Part shown: positions 52,819 to 64,000 of the stretch, one piece after another
How the letters are laid out: each line of letters starts with the position of its first letter
Position numbering within the stretch: the first letter of the stretch is position 1
Assembly: GCA_005281725.1 (NCBI GenBank)
Contig: SSBO01000012.1
Span: forward strand, 1,656,194 to 1,720,193
Length of the DNA stretch: 64,000 nt
Source: Wuchereria bancrofti
Lineage: Eukaryota; Nematoda; Chromadorea; Rhabditida; Onchocercidae
Direction: 5' to 3'
The notes under the pieces: model-generated
The model's input: the letters and a program-made list of their open reading frames with translations, nothing else
The model's database searches: none
Told to the model about the DNA's origin: nothing
Translations under genes and position numbers: made by a program

Positions 52819-53919
52819 TATTCTGTCCACCTTAAAAGAAAATGTATCGAAACTGTTAAGTTTTCGACTTTTCCAGAATCCCTTTTATTTCTATTATGTC
52901 GTGAATAAGAAAAGGCTTTAAATAACACAAAGTTAGACTTTAAACAAATCAACACAAACCACGTGTCACGCTTAACACACACCTCACGTACGTACCCAAC
53001 AGAGAACTGCTTATGTGCAAAGTGAAGACAAGAGAATGGGCCACGGACCGTCGGAGCAAAGGCTATGGGCCGCGATCAATAGATCTCTTCGCTTACCAAA
53101 GCTCCGCCTACCACCGTATTCCATACTACCGTCTCGCCTGATACCCGAGTCTCTATTTGCGAAGTACAACTTTGTCGATAAAAGATAATGCTATAAGAGA
53201 TTGGATTTCCGATTCGGTTGGAGTAACAATTTTCTGGATAAATTTTGTAAAAAGAGTAAAATTTTGAAAGTAGACGTTTGTAAAAATGCATGCCATCACG
53301 TGCAAGTATCTCCTACAAATGGGTATATGTTTAATTAGAGAATATAATTCCACTCATTAATATAACTAATCACTTTTCCCTGCCACTTTCTCAGTCCATT
53401 GTTTTATCATCTATCACATTCTCTGTTGATCTCTATAATCTCTTCTATTTCATGTAAACTTGTAAAAATCTGAATCCTTCATATGTATAATATTTTGCTT
53501 TATTACAATTCTATTTCATACTTTGTTTTAATCTCTATTTTAAAAATTTTATTAGTTTTCTATTTTAAAAATTTTATTAAGTTCATTTATTATGATTTAT
53601 TTTCATTTTATATTTTTTTAAGGATCACTTTGAAGGGATGTTCGGTGTTATTTCTATGACCTATCTAGCTAAGGTGGGTACACTAAACATCATCTTCAGT
53701 CATTTTGTTTGATTTACGTAGTGATCGAGTGTCTTATGTAACGCAAACTCTTTCGATCTTTCACTGTTGGTAAGATATTTCCTATTTCAAAACTTCTTTA
53801 CAGCTGGCATTACAGGTACCTTATGCTAGATCGGTATTTTCTGTATTTCTAATGTGCTGATTTGTTGGAGTTTGTTCCATATCAGTGATTCAGTAAATAC
53901 GGTGGTGTTTTCGTATGAG
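52819..53919. promoter_or_regulatory. Intergenic region between divergent MULE-derived and NDUFAF4-like genes
   Basis: About 1.1 kb separates the divergent starts. A markedly GC-richer patch at about 52980-53165 contrasts with the surrounding AT-rich DNA and is a good candidate for a promoter or a non-coding first exon. A possible donor (GGTAAGCG on the minus strand, near 53095) lies in it. An open frame there cannot be joined in phase to exon 1. Confidence 0.4.
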
Positions 53920-56377
53920 ATGAAAAAGATTTGGAAGTCAGTTTTACGCACGATAAAAAACCGGAATTATCAGCAAAAAGCAATTAAATATGCTGAAGAT
54001 ATGGAGAAAACTGAGGTTTATTTTCACCATATAATAATGTTATTAAATTGTTTGAATAAATGTTTATAATTTTATACACGAGAATGGGAAAGTAGTTGAT
54101 TTACCTGTTTATGAGTCTTTTCCATCATCTGTGCTCAATTTATTTTGAAAGCGTCACTAACTTTAGTGTAAAGTATTTGATTTTTACGTTTTTTACTAAT
54201 TATTTATATTTTTTCTGTTGATGTTGGAACTTCTTTTTATCTATGGTCATGTTTCATATGTGGCAATCGACATTTTTTGTGTGCAAATTGATCCTGCCTA
54301 TGGTAGTTCCTTATATATGACAGTGCTAGGCTGTTGCACATTAAATGTATTTTTACTTTTAAAATACAGCAACAATTTTTACTAAAACTATGGTGAGGTT
54401 TTTGAGAATGGAAGTATTGTGTGGATGAAATATTAGAAATCTCGTTTATTTGCTTTAGTATATTCATTGATTCAAATTTATAGGCTGTTCATCGAGCGCC
54501 TCGGCATCCGACCGAACAGAAATATTTCCAAAAAGTCCAAGCCGATGAAAAAATTACACAGGTATAAACTTGTACCACAAATTAAAGCATTTTTTAGAAA
54601 AATATCTAAAAATAGAAATTAGAAAAAATTATTAAAAAGCAGTTTTTTGGCAAGTTTTTACTTGATTTCCTTATATTCCATTATTTACTATGTTCTTTTT
54701 TTTTGATTTATTTTAGGAAATAAAAAGGAAGAACAATATTTTAATAGGCAATATGAATAAAATCACAGTAACTTCTTCGGAACCAGAAAGTCGTTGGACA
54801 ACAACAAAGTACTGCTTTTTTTTTTAGTGAAAATATGGGAGATATTGTTAGATAAACGTTCGTACGGTTTTATGTTCTTTGCTACTTTTTACATTCTCAT
54901 ATTTTTTTTTTTTGTAGAGAATTACAATCAAAAGACACGGAGTGGGTTCATAGGAATGATCAAATATGGGAATTTGGATTTTATGAGCCTCCACCGGAAA
55001 AAATACCTAAGGGGAAGTTGATGTTTCGAGAAGCTATTGAGGTAAGTTAATCACTGATTTTTTCTAATGGAATAGAGAATGCATAGCGGCGTGATTTGTC
55101 TGTTTATTTTGGTTGCAGTGGCACAGTACTTACTGTTTTGATAAGAAGTGCTTAAATCACATGAAGGCTTAAGAAGATAATTTTATTATTACATTCACTT
55201 TTAATTTGGTTTTAGCTTCAAATTTTCTGTTTCTATTTTTGTATTTTGAGGATTTATTCGTACTTTTTCGTTTGCAGATCCTGCGAACACAATGTGACAG
55301 AGATTTCGTATTAAAATTGAATGAAGAACGCAGAAATATTTTACTGCCTCAGATCCTAGAAAGTTTAGAAAAACATCCGGTAAGATATTTTTTCTTTTCA
55401 TAGCTGTTTTGTATACTCATCAATTAATATTTGGTTTTATATGGTGATTTATGTAAATTGTAGGCCATGCAGAGGATTGGCAATGAAACTTTTAACACAG
55501 TTTGGCAGTATTTTAGACCATTCGAGCGGAAGGAGCAACAATATGTATGATTTTCTTTTTTCAGTTTTACTCTTTGACTTACAGTAGTATTTTTATTTAT
55601 TAGATTGTTAGATTATTATTGTAATGGTCAGCTGAACTTCAAATAATTGAATTAAATTTTCTGTAAATTGTTGTATCACGATTCATATTACAACTCATAT
55701 TATGAGTTGAACTGTCTGTGAAATAATTTTATGAAATAATGAACTTGCATCTTCATTCGTTTCTAATCCAGTTTCGAATCAGAACCAATTTGGAAAAAAT
55801 TTTGTTCATACGTGTGAAAATTTTCAGTATGTCTAGTTCGCTGCTTTTAGGTTGTAAAAAGGAAAGATATAGATGAGCTTCGCGATGCAATGTTGGGTTT
55901 CTACAAAGACCGCAAAGTGCCATCGTTGGAAAGTTTGAAAAAAAAACGGGAGCAGGATCTCGAGGATGAATTTCATTTTCGTTTGAAAGAAGGTTTACTG
56001 GTGAGTTGCATTCCATTTTTCAGTAAATCCTTTTTTTCTTTTTTTTTTTATGATTTTTGATTTCTTTAATGGCTCACTTCAATGAGATATTCGTTCTTTA
56101 TAGGATGAAGGTGAAAAAGAAAGGCTGGAAAGATTAGAAAAAATGAAGGAATTAAAGGCAAAAGAAGATGTGCGACTTTCACAAGAACTAAAAAAGGTAA
56201 GTCTTGCATTACTTTCCTGTCAAATGGCATCTACGTTTAGAGATGATCTCAGAAATTCTTTCGTAATTAAATTGTCTTACATAATTCATTCAGCTTGGTC
56301 TTGTGAATGAAGACAAAGAGCCGGATAAAGCAGTCAAGGACGATACAGAAATACGACGTTTGGAACAAGCGAAGTGA
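53920..56377 (+). CDS. Complex I assembly factor NDUFAF4-like, nematode long form
   Basis: Nine exons: 53920-54015, 54484-54561, 54717-54808, 54918-55041, 55278-55379, 55464-55544, 55851-56000, 56104-56196, 56294-56377; 299 aa. I chose the ATG at 53920; an in-frame ATG lies further upstream at 53854. Three blocks match human NDUFAF4 as I recall it, in order: APRHPT (residues 37-42), IPKGKLMFREAIEIL (118-132) and FNTVWQYFRPFE (174-185). NDUFAF4 helps build the membrane and Q modules of mitochondrial complex I. The human protein is about 175 aa. Here about 110 extra C-terminal residues form a highly charged helical tail (KERLERLEKMKELKAKEDVR). Poly(A) signal at 56475-56480. TRMU follows on the same strand. 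Confidence 0.75.
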
Positions 56378-56934
56378 TTAGTAGTCAGGTATTGTATAAG
56401 TAATGAATAGGCATCTTGTATTAAATTTGTGTACTTAATATTGACTGATTGTCGAATAACCTGTTTCTTTGCTGAATAAAAAATTGGATTTAAAATTTGT
56501 TCTTTGTTTCAAAATGTAGTCACCATAGTCAGACTCACTTACAACGATGCTACGTTGTATTTCGTTGTATATTATAGTATGTCTGTAAATGGGAAATATA
56601 GTAAGGACAACATTATTGGAAAAGATAACGTTGTATAATTAGAGGAAGTTATTTGTAATTCTTCATAACTAAAAGGGCCAATTATTTACAGTACTATTCT
56701 GTTACTTATCCCATATTATGGTTAGTGATCTATATGTCATTATTTTGCAAGAAGTGTCATAAGCTAATCATCAGAACGGTTTTGCTTCATTTTTCATCTG
56801 GTTATCGATAAGTGGTCATTAACCCTTCTAGTTTTGCTTGTTTTTACTCTGTGTATTCCGTGTTCCTATCATTACTTTTCAATTTCTTCAGACTAGTTTC
56901 TTTCAATGAAAGTTTAACGATAAATTTAATAACA
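56378..56934 (+). other. Spacer between NDUFAF4-like and TRMU genes, possible operon junction
   Basis: It holds AATAAA at 56475-56480 for the upstream gene and a clear acceptor (AATTTCTTCAG) ending at 56891, 44 bases before the TRMU ATG. The acceptor could take a spliced leader. About 410 bases lie between the two signals. No coding exon was seen. Confidence 0.45.
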
Positions 56935-59198
56935 ATGAAACAAATCCGAAAAGTGGTATGTGCAATTTCTGGTGGTGTTGACAGTGCGGTTTCTGCGTAT
57001 TTGTTAAAAAAGCGTGGATTTGATGTAATTGGCGTGCATATGGTATGGTATACTTTATGCTTAAAATGTCATTCTATGCTTAACTGTTACAGATGAAAGA
57101 TTTTCTAGTACGTTAGTAAGGTAGACTTTAGTATTTTAGAGCGAGTTACTGCATTTTAAGTATTAAGCATTTAAGATAAATTGGGATCGCGCTGAAGAGG
57201 ATTCAAACAACTGTCCACAATCTGTGGACCAGAAAGACGCGGAAAAAGTGTGCAATCATTTACAAATACCTTTTTATGTGGCCAATTTTGTAGACAAATA
57301 TTGGAACGAAATTTTTACGTAAGTTTAACATAGCTAAAACATAAGATGTTCTAGGTTTTATAAAAATAAGGTGGATTTAATTAGATTTATTTCCTACTTC
57401 AGTGGTTTTTTAACATTCTGAAGACAAGATTGTTTCATTTAGGTATTTGCTAGATAATTACCGAAAAGGAAGGACAGTCGTATCCGACGTGCTTTGCAAT
57501 AAAACAATAAAGTTCGATCGGTTTCATAAATATGCATTTGATGAACTTCAAGCTGATGCTGTTGCAACGGGTCATTTTGCAAGGACAAGTTTTGGTGATT
57601 TTCTGGAGAATCGTTTAGAAACCGGATGTAAGTGAATAAATTAGGTAAATGCTTTCTGTAATTAGACACTAGTAGTTTGAGTTAATGCTCGGATATGTAG
57701 ACGATCCTCATTTCCATAGTTATGAATAAAGTTGTAGTTGCCGGACTTTGGTTTAGATGGAACGTTTCTATATCCATAATTTTTTCGTTATGCGTCATTT
57801 TATTTCAAATGATTACTTAGTGATTCGACTGCTTGCTGCTGTGGATCCGATCAAAGACCAAACATTTTTCCTGTCAACTTTAACTCAATCGCAGTTGAGA
57901 AGATCAATGTTTCCAGTAGGTTCATTGACAAAACAACAAGTACGTCAAACTGCGATTGATGTTGGGATGGCTGAAATTGCTGAAAAGCCGGAGGTGAGTT
58001 TTCTTTTGTCTCTATTTTTTTCTTGCAACAAATCAACGAGGTGGAAGTACAGGGTTTTAACTTGACTTCTGTAAATGAAAATTTTCCAGAGCATGGGACT
58101 TTGCTTCATTGGGAAAAGAAAACGTTTCGATGCTTTCATTAGTCAGGTAAGGTGAAGTGATGAAATTCAGAGTACATTAGGTTTTTTGTAAATAACAATT
58201 CGACAAAAAAAGGGAAAAAAAACCACTTTTATAAGTGGTTGTATCATTTCCCTATATATCAATAAATGTACCAGTTTTACAGTACATTGAACCTGTAATT
58301 GGTCCAGCGAAGGACATCGATACCGGTAAAGTTATTTTTGAGCACAAAGGTATACATCACTATACAATTGGTAAACGCATTACAATGGTACCTGACCATT
58401 GTCAGAGTGCTGTTGGTTTGTTTGCTGCTGGTCTTGATGATAAAACTCAAACTCTCTGGGTGGTTCGTTTTTTTTTCTAGTTTATTTCATTTTTGTAGAA
58501 TATCTAAAAGGGTGGTTTCGTAGTTTTAATGTGAAAGTTTGGTGCTCGAAAATTTATCTGATGGTGAGCTTTAGTTGACATTTTTCGACATTTTTTACGA
58601 AGTTCCGACTTATCGACTTATCTTTCCTTGTTCCTGTAAGCAGAATTTTATTGAATTGTTTTTAAAAAAAAAAAAATTTTTTTTTCCCTTTATTTAGTGT
58701 CAAGGATCTCATCATCCAGCTTTGTTTGCTCGTGAATTTGTTGTTGAAGAACCCGTTTGGATATCTGAATGTCCTTTTGGTGATGCAGGTTTGTTCCTAA
58801 CTTTTTTCCTCGTGAATTTGTTGGTATACATCACTATACGATTGGTTTTTCCCCGTAATTTTAAGTGTCATTGATTGTTTTGCTGAAATTTATTTTTTTG
58901 AGGCGTTGTAAAAATGGAATTTCGTTGTCAAAGGACACATCCGGCACTTCTCTGTGAACTTACTCGATTGGAAAAAGGACTTCTAAAAGTTAAGCCGTAT
59001 AATCCAATTCGAGCAGCTGCCCCTGGCCAGGTGTTATTTTTTTAATTTCATAATGGAAAATATATAATTTATAGAGTTGTTTGTTGCTAAGCAAAATGTT
59101 AATTTCAGATTTGTGTGTTTTATAATGATAGCGAATGTCTTGGTGGCGGTGAAATACAATATGTTGTAACAACACTAGCTGATGTAAAAAACCAGTAG
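56935..59198 (+). CDS. TRMU: Mitochondrial tRNA-specific 2-thiouridylase
   Basis: Nine exons: 56935-57042, 57176-57318, 57443-57627, 57821-57993, 58090-58146, 58283-58462, 58698-58788, 58903-59030, 59109-59198; 384 aa (human about 421). The enzyme adds sulfur at C2 of the wobble uridine of mitochondrial tRNAs for Lys, Glu and Gln. The ATP pyrophosphatase P-loop is SGGVDS (12-17). Both catalytic cysteines are present: Cys102 in [10 protein letters not shown] and Cys208 in MGLCFIGKR. Other blocks are [29 protein letters not shown] and [13 protein letters not shown]. The usual GRTPNPD motif before Cys102 reads GRTVVSD here. No strong presequence is visible upstream of the P-loop, only MKQIRKV. 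An extra 5' exon is possible. Confidence 0.93.
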
Positions 59199-59736
59199 AT
59201 TTGATTATTGTCTCAAATTGTGATACTCTTTATAAAATAATATATAAAAAGTGGTCCCTCACAGGAATTTAATTTTTAATTTGTTTCTATGCAATTTACA
59301 TTTCTAGTGTTTTATGAGTATACATCAATTTGAAGAAAAACTTATCCACCCAATCTCGTTTTTGCCCTATGCTGTCAAGATTTAGAAAACGATGAGTTGA
59401 ATATGGACCGAGAAAATTCAAAAATTGCAGGAAAAAGTACGCTTCCTTAAAATATTGTATATGTCAGAGATAGTATATAATCGACTCCCACAAAAAATCA
59501 GTAGTAACTTCATTTAGTCCTGTTGCAAGAATGGCTTGGATTTCCCAAAATTATAGTGTCCGGGAAATTTGTGAGTTGTTATATTTTTAGTCAACAATGA
59601 AATTCATGAAAAATGTTTACCAAATTCTTTTGCTTAACGAAAAGGTGGCATGAGTAATATTGGAAATAGAATACGTGAAGTAAAAAATTAGGTGATTAAA
59701 ATAGGCATTGATTAATTAATTAATTAGTGGCTTTTG
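59199..59736. other. 3' flanks of convergent TRMU and secreted-protein genes
   Basis: About 540 bases between two convergent stop codons. It is AT-rich with no supported gene and probably holds both 3' UTRs. Confidence 0.45.
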
Positions 59737-61169
59737 TCACATTGGTTGTGGTGGTGAATTAGGTGCAGAAGGAGACCAGTTAGTGAAGAAACGTCGCGGT
59801 CCACAGCATACACAAGAAACTGGCGGCAGTGGTGGTAACGTTTGTGGTGGTATTGATCCCTGTCGTTTCTAAAGCATTCTCTCTTGGAGATAAAGCTTTA
59901 GCAGAATTTCCCGGAATACAGTGTCTCATGGGAATTTTTATCTTTTTTTTTCATAAATTAATGATATATTTGAATTAATAATATAGAGGTAAAACTAACC
60001 ATTCGTTGAAATGTTGGTAGCGCAATATCTGGGAATTGACCAGCAAGGAGTCTTGTCGAATTTATTAAAAATCCATGAACATCTCCCTGAAGTATTCGAC
60101 TACTTACTTTTCAGTTGTATAACCATTAATTCCATCTAATTTTTTTTCAACAATATTAAAGAATGTTTCAAGTTTTTTTTTTTTTTTTTTAACTATTCCA
60201 ACAGTATTAAAGAATGCATAAAAGCTTGCCACGCTTATGGTATAATGCTTGCATGCCATTTTGCAGCAAGCTGTGCATGCTTGCGCAGATGTAGTTGCTA
60301 TACTGGAACATGGCATCCTTACTGCATTTGAGGATAAATCACCACCGTAATACGCAGATAGCAATTGTGCATTAACATCCATTGCTCCTGGCGCAGTTGA
60401 TCCATCGTTTTCCAAAACAACTAATATTGATGCATCCAATGTACAAACATTCCCTAAATTTTTTTCATAATTAAGAAAAAAAAAAAAAGGATTGCTTAGA
60501 AGGGTTTGATTTTTTTTTCCAATTTGCATTGTTACAATTTATAAATAATGAACTAAACTCGTAATCAATTTAAATTTTTCAAAATTTGAAAATTTACACT
60601 TACTGTCGTCAAAAAGAGTCCACAAAAATGGTGATGGAGTTTGTTGCATTGATGATGGTACCCAACCTGTCATTGGTATTCCACCTGGTGGTGATAGTGC
60701 CCATCCCTGTGATGAAATTCCACCTTGTGGTTGCATCCAATTTTGTTGTGGTGCCCAGCCTTGCTGTGTTTGCCATTGTGGTAAACCATACGGTTGTCCC
60801 CAATAATAACGACCTTCACCAGTTTGATTTTTCAACGCTGCCTGTAAAATATGATAATGTTAAATAATTCAACAAAATTCTCATTCAAATTATTTTAAAG
60901 ATTCCAAATAAATTTTCTATATTTTTTATTAGTAATCTTAAAAAAAAAAAAAAAAAAAAAAGAACTGGCAAAATTATTCGAATTTGTTTGAAAATTTTAA
61001 AACTTCACAGAAGAAATTACAACACATTTGTAAATCTAATAAGTGATAATATCGCAAAATTTTACTAACTAAATTATTTAGAAATATTAATTTGTTAACT
61101 TACATTAGATCTTTCTACAGTAGCACATAAAAAGAATACAGTAATCGTAGTGCTCCAAATCGAGTGCAT
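59737..61169 (-). CDS. Secreted W/Q/G/P-rich protein with CxxCCxxxC motif, family unknown
   Basis: Five exons, 5' to 3': 61169-61104, 60841-60604, 60453-60194, 60086-60000, 59868-59737; 260 aa, all in phase. It begins with a signal peptide (MHSIWSTTITVFFLCATVE). Residues 23-100 are rich in Trp, Gln, Gly and Pro with irregular GW repeats (QQGWAPQQNW, SQGWALSPPGGIP). Residues 103-190 form a cysteine domain: C105, C150, then C161-x2-C164-C165-x3-C169. A KRQ site (218-220), a possible proprotein cleavage site, precedes a proline-rich tail with CVCC. I do not recognise the family. It looks like an extracellular, perhaps cuticle or egg-coat, nematode protein. An Asn-x-Ser/Thr site is present (NSTRLL). 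Confidence 0.7.
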
Positions 61170-62563
61170 TTGTTTGAGATGTATTGTTGAAATTGCAAAA
61201 AAAAAGTGATTGTAAAAAGCGCAGCTAATTTTTATATGCGAAAATAATAATACTTAGGGCGGAGCCTTTTAAAATTTTTCCAAAAATATTTTCTTTTTTT
61301 TTTTCAATTCAACAAGTTTTGACTTCCTTACTTATTATACTAGATATATTTTTTTGTTAAATCGAAATTAAACATTAATTCCTCAATTTCAGAAGATCAG
61401 ATTTATTATGCCTAACCTTAAACAATTAGTATCCTTAGTAAAAAAAAAAAGCATAATTTTGTTGAATGAATAGGATCTTATCAATAAATATCACTTTTCT
61501 AATTTCATTATATATGATTAAATCATTATAAATGATGCATAACAACATCATTCGATTAAATTATTTATTATTTAGTACATAATTTGTTTATATGTGTGCG
61601 AAAAGAAAAAAAATTGAAAAAAAAACAATCATATGGAATGATATAATAATTAATTTCAAAATTTAAAAAGGTTACTTTTGAAATAAAGATAAGCAAATCA
61701 CGCAAATGTAATAATATCAATATAGTAATATCATATAATAAAAATAATGGATGCGACCATGCTAATTATTATGATAATAAGTAAAAGAATTATTATCACA
61801 TTATTATGATAATAAAATGAAAAAGATATGAATAATGGATTTTGGATTTAATAATGCTATAGCAGCAATGATAAAGGTATTTTGATGTTGATTTTATCAA
61901 TACAAGAGATAATTACGTATCAATGCCTTCATTAGTCTATTTATTTTATTGATAATACAAGTGGTACAACTTAATTCAAACTTTGCAAATTTTGAAGACA
62001 TTTATTTTTAAGTGTTGAGATACAAAGCAAAAGCTTAATTAATTTGTTTATTTACTTTATACTATACTTTTACTTAATTCAAAAGATAGATAAATTGTAT
62101 TGGTGCAATCTGAATAATATGCTAAACTTTTATTAGTTAAAATTTTCCAAAAATTTTCTGGAAATTTATGTACAACAAAGAACAGTAATATAAACACAAT
62201 AATTTATAATTCTTATTTCCCGTAATGACTCATCGTGAGATATTTGAATATAATCTATTATCATTTATAATCTCATTCTTTGATAACTTGTGAAAATCTT
62301 CGCTAATTTTTTTCTCCTTTTTTTGTTTCCTTCTTTTTGGGTTTTTCTCATTGAAATCATATCGGACGAGAAAATCACAGTTTGTAAATGCTACAGGAAA
62401 ATTATTTTGTGGTATTTTTAAATATTTGTTTTTTTTTTCCCCTTCGTTTTCTTATCTTCATATCTTCAGCTAACAGTAATATTTCAACAATTGGGTTCAA
62501 CTGGTTTTAATAAATATTATTTATGATATTGATATTATTTTAGTAGATAAATAAAAAATATTG

Positions 62564-62878
62564 TTAGAAAATATTGTTATTAATAGAAAATTAGAAAATA
62601 TTATTATTAATAGAAAATGTTAATATTATTTTAATAGATATTATTTATAATATATTATTTTAATGGAAAACATTTTGATATAGTTAATTGATGATCAATC
62701 AAATGAAAATNNNNNNNNNNNNNNNNNNNNNTTAGAAAATATTGTTATTAATAGAAAATTAGAAAATATTATTATTAATAGAAAATGTTAATATTATTTT
62801 AATAGATATTATTTATAATATATTATTTTAATGGAAAACATTTTGATATAGTTAATTGATGATCAATCAAATGAAAAT
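62564..62878. repeat. Exact 147-bp direct duplication around a 21-N gap
   Basis: Bases 62564-62710 and 62732-62878 read identical, separated by 21 N. Each copy is itself built of TTAGAAAATATT and ATTAATAGAAAAT sub-repeats. As with the 192-bp case, unmerged contig ends are the likely cause. Confidence 0.9.
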
Positions 62879-63867
62879 TTAATATATTCTTATGCATTTC
62901 ATAAAAAAAAAAAAACAAAACAAAACATCATATGAATTGTAAAAGTCTGTATGATTCTATCAGTTTGTTTCAAATGCAATCACAATATGTATCAATTCCG
63001 AGTATCGCTATTTTCTCAAATAAAAAAGAAAGTGCAAAAATGAAAGAGGAAGAAAAAAAGAGGTGGAAAAAAATTATTCCAAAAAAAAAAAAAAATTTAT
63101 TTACATTTCATTTCTGCAGACAAAAATAGAGAAATTATAACTTAAAATTTTAAATTTTCATTTTTTTTTCTAATTAGAATTATTTTCCTTGTACTCATTT
63201 TTCATTTTTTTAACCAAACATTTTTGTATTGGTATGAGATAACATTTTATGAAATGTTAACTTCCTTCTTTGATATATTCTATTCATTTCTAAGAAAATA
63301 TCAAAAAAAAAAAAAAAAAAAAAAAAAAAACGAAGGACTAAACATTAAGAAAAAAAAGATTAAACATTAAAACATTATAATACGTCTTCTTAACACCTTA
63401 TTCATTCTGTATCATTCATTCTTCATCAAATAGCAATTAATCTAAGATTACTGAGTAAATTATATTTTCAGAAATTATATTACAAAGTAATTTTAATCTT
63501 CAAGAAAAACAAAAATTGTGAATGTTAATGGTATTTGAGAATGTTAAAAATTAATTAACTGATACAAAAAAATTATTTGTGTTTTTTAAAGTATGCTAAA
63601 AATGCTGACGAGGAAAAAAAAATTGTTTCAAAGCAAAATTTCATTCATTCATTCCAAATATTTTTATCAAAATTTGTTATGATTTTACAAATTCTAAATT
63701 AAACTATAAAGTTTTCAAAAAAAAAAAAGAAAATTTTTTTTTCTAATAATAGCATGTAGAACATATAATAGATTATTATGCAATGAACCCGCCCATTGAT
63801 TTAAAAAGTATTAAATAGTCGAATTTTTCATCATTGTTTATTTCGTGTCTTAAAAAACGAAAAAAAA

Positions 63868-63879
63868 AAAACGTTTCAG
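63868..63879 (+). promoter_or_regulatory. Candidate splice or spliced-leader acceptor
   Basis: AAAACGTTTCAG ends at 63879, 12 bases before an ATG that opens a signal peptide. A short leader after a TTTCAG site is typical for trans-spliced nematode mRNAs. Confidence 0.5.
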
Positions 63880-63891
63880 AAAGTCAATAAA

Positions 63892-63954
63892 ATGTTGTTG
63901 CTGCTTACTTTGCTCTCAATTTTAGGAATTGTTCATTCAACTGTAACACCAAAG
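63892..63954 (+). CDS. First exon of a secreted protein (partial, runs off the window)
   Basis: The ATG opens a strongly hydrophobic signal peptide (MLLLLTLLSILGIV, then HSTVTPK) and a GTTTGT donor follows in phase 0 at 63955. The rest of the gene is outside the window, so no family can be named. Confidence 0.65.
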
Positions 63955-64000
63955 GTTTGTTTTATTAAAGATAATTAAAATCAAAAAAAAAGGAAAAGAT

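Larger units (their letters stand above)
61170..63891. other. AT-rich intergenic region with an assembly gap
   Basis: This region lies between two divergent secreted-protein genes. It is very AT-rich, with a 21-base N gap at 62711-62731 flanked by an exact 147-bp duplication, and long A runs near 63300. Open frames are low-complexity. No gene was seen apart from the start at 63892. Confidence 0.5.

Noticed and set aside
53076..53291. 71-codon minus-strand frame in the GC-richer patch upstream of the MULE-derived gene
   Set aside because: Joining its possible donor to exon 1 puts the main frame out of phase, so it is treated as promoter or untranslated leader.
60586..60867. 93-codon plus-strand frame
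   Set aside because: It is antisense to exon 2 of the secreted W/Q/G/P-rich gene, which has a signal peptide and in-phase splicing.

Overview
The window looks like nuclear DNA of a nematode, most likely a parasitic spirurid or filarial type. It is strongly AT-rich with long A and T runs. Genes are split into many short exons with nematode-type acceptors (TTTTAG, TTTCAG). Several genes have a pyrimidine-AG site just before the first ATG, as expected for spliced-leader trans-splicing. No bacterial operons, CRISPR arrays or intact transposons were seen. I rebuilt the genes by hand; for the complete models all splice phases close, with the weakest junctions noted in the entries. Two introns use GC instead of GT donors. 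Orthology calls rest on remembered family sequences, not on a search.

Left part (1-13.3 kb): a minus-strand last exon of a PPPY-tailed, WBP2-like protein stands alone next to a one-base gap. It is followed by a 16-exon plus-strand gene for a Q/S/T/P-rich protein ending in a TBRG1/INO80E-like coiled coil (944-7639). A mostly gene-free stretch follows, holding two orphan coding-like segments near 10.7-11.0 kb, then an RNF141-type RING E3 gene on the minus strand (11728-13282).

Middle (14-36 kb): an SLC41-type magnesium transporter (13982-18959) runs divergently from RNF141. Mitochondrial glycine C-acetyltransferase (20927-24042) lies tail to tail with proline dehydrogenase (24646-29503), and their predicted poly(A) signals are only a few bases apart. 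After 3 kb of simple repeats comes an MKK7/MEK-1-like MAP kinase kinase (32718-35609).

Right part (36-64 kb): a peroxisomal ABCD half-transporter (36824-42729, minus) is followed by 5.7 kb without a convincing gene. Next is a 14-exon gene (48435-52818, minus) that looks like a domesticated Mutator-like transposase. It keeps a MULE-like core and a SWIM zinc finger but has lost the expected catalytic aspartates. Diverging from it is a nematode-long NDUFAF4-like complex I assembly factor, then the mitochondrial tRNA 2-thiouridylase TRMU/MTU1 close behind on the same strand. The window ends with a secreted W/Q/G/P-rich cysteine protein (minus) and the first exon of another secreted protein.

Five of the genes point to mitochondria or peroxisomes (GCAT, PRODH, NDUFAF4-like, TRMU, ABCD). 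This may be chance. Three N-containing joints mark assembly gaps, and two of them are flanked by exact duplicates (192 bp and 147 bp) that are most likely assembly errors.
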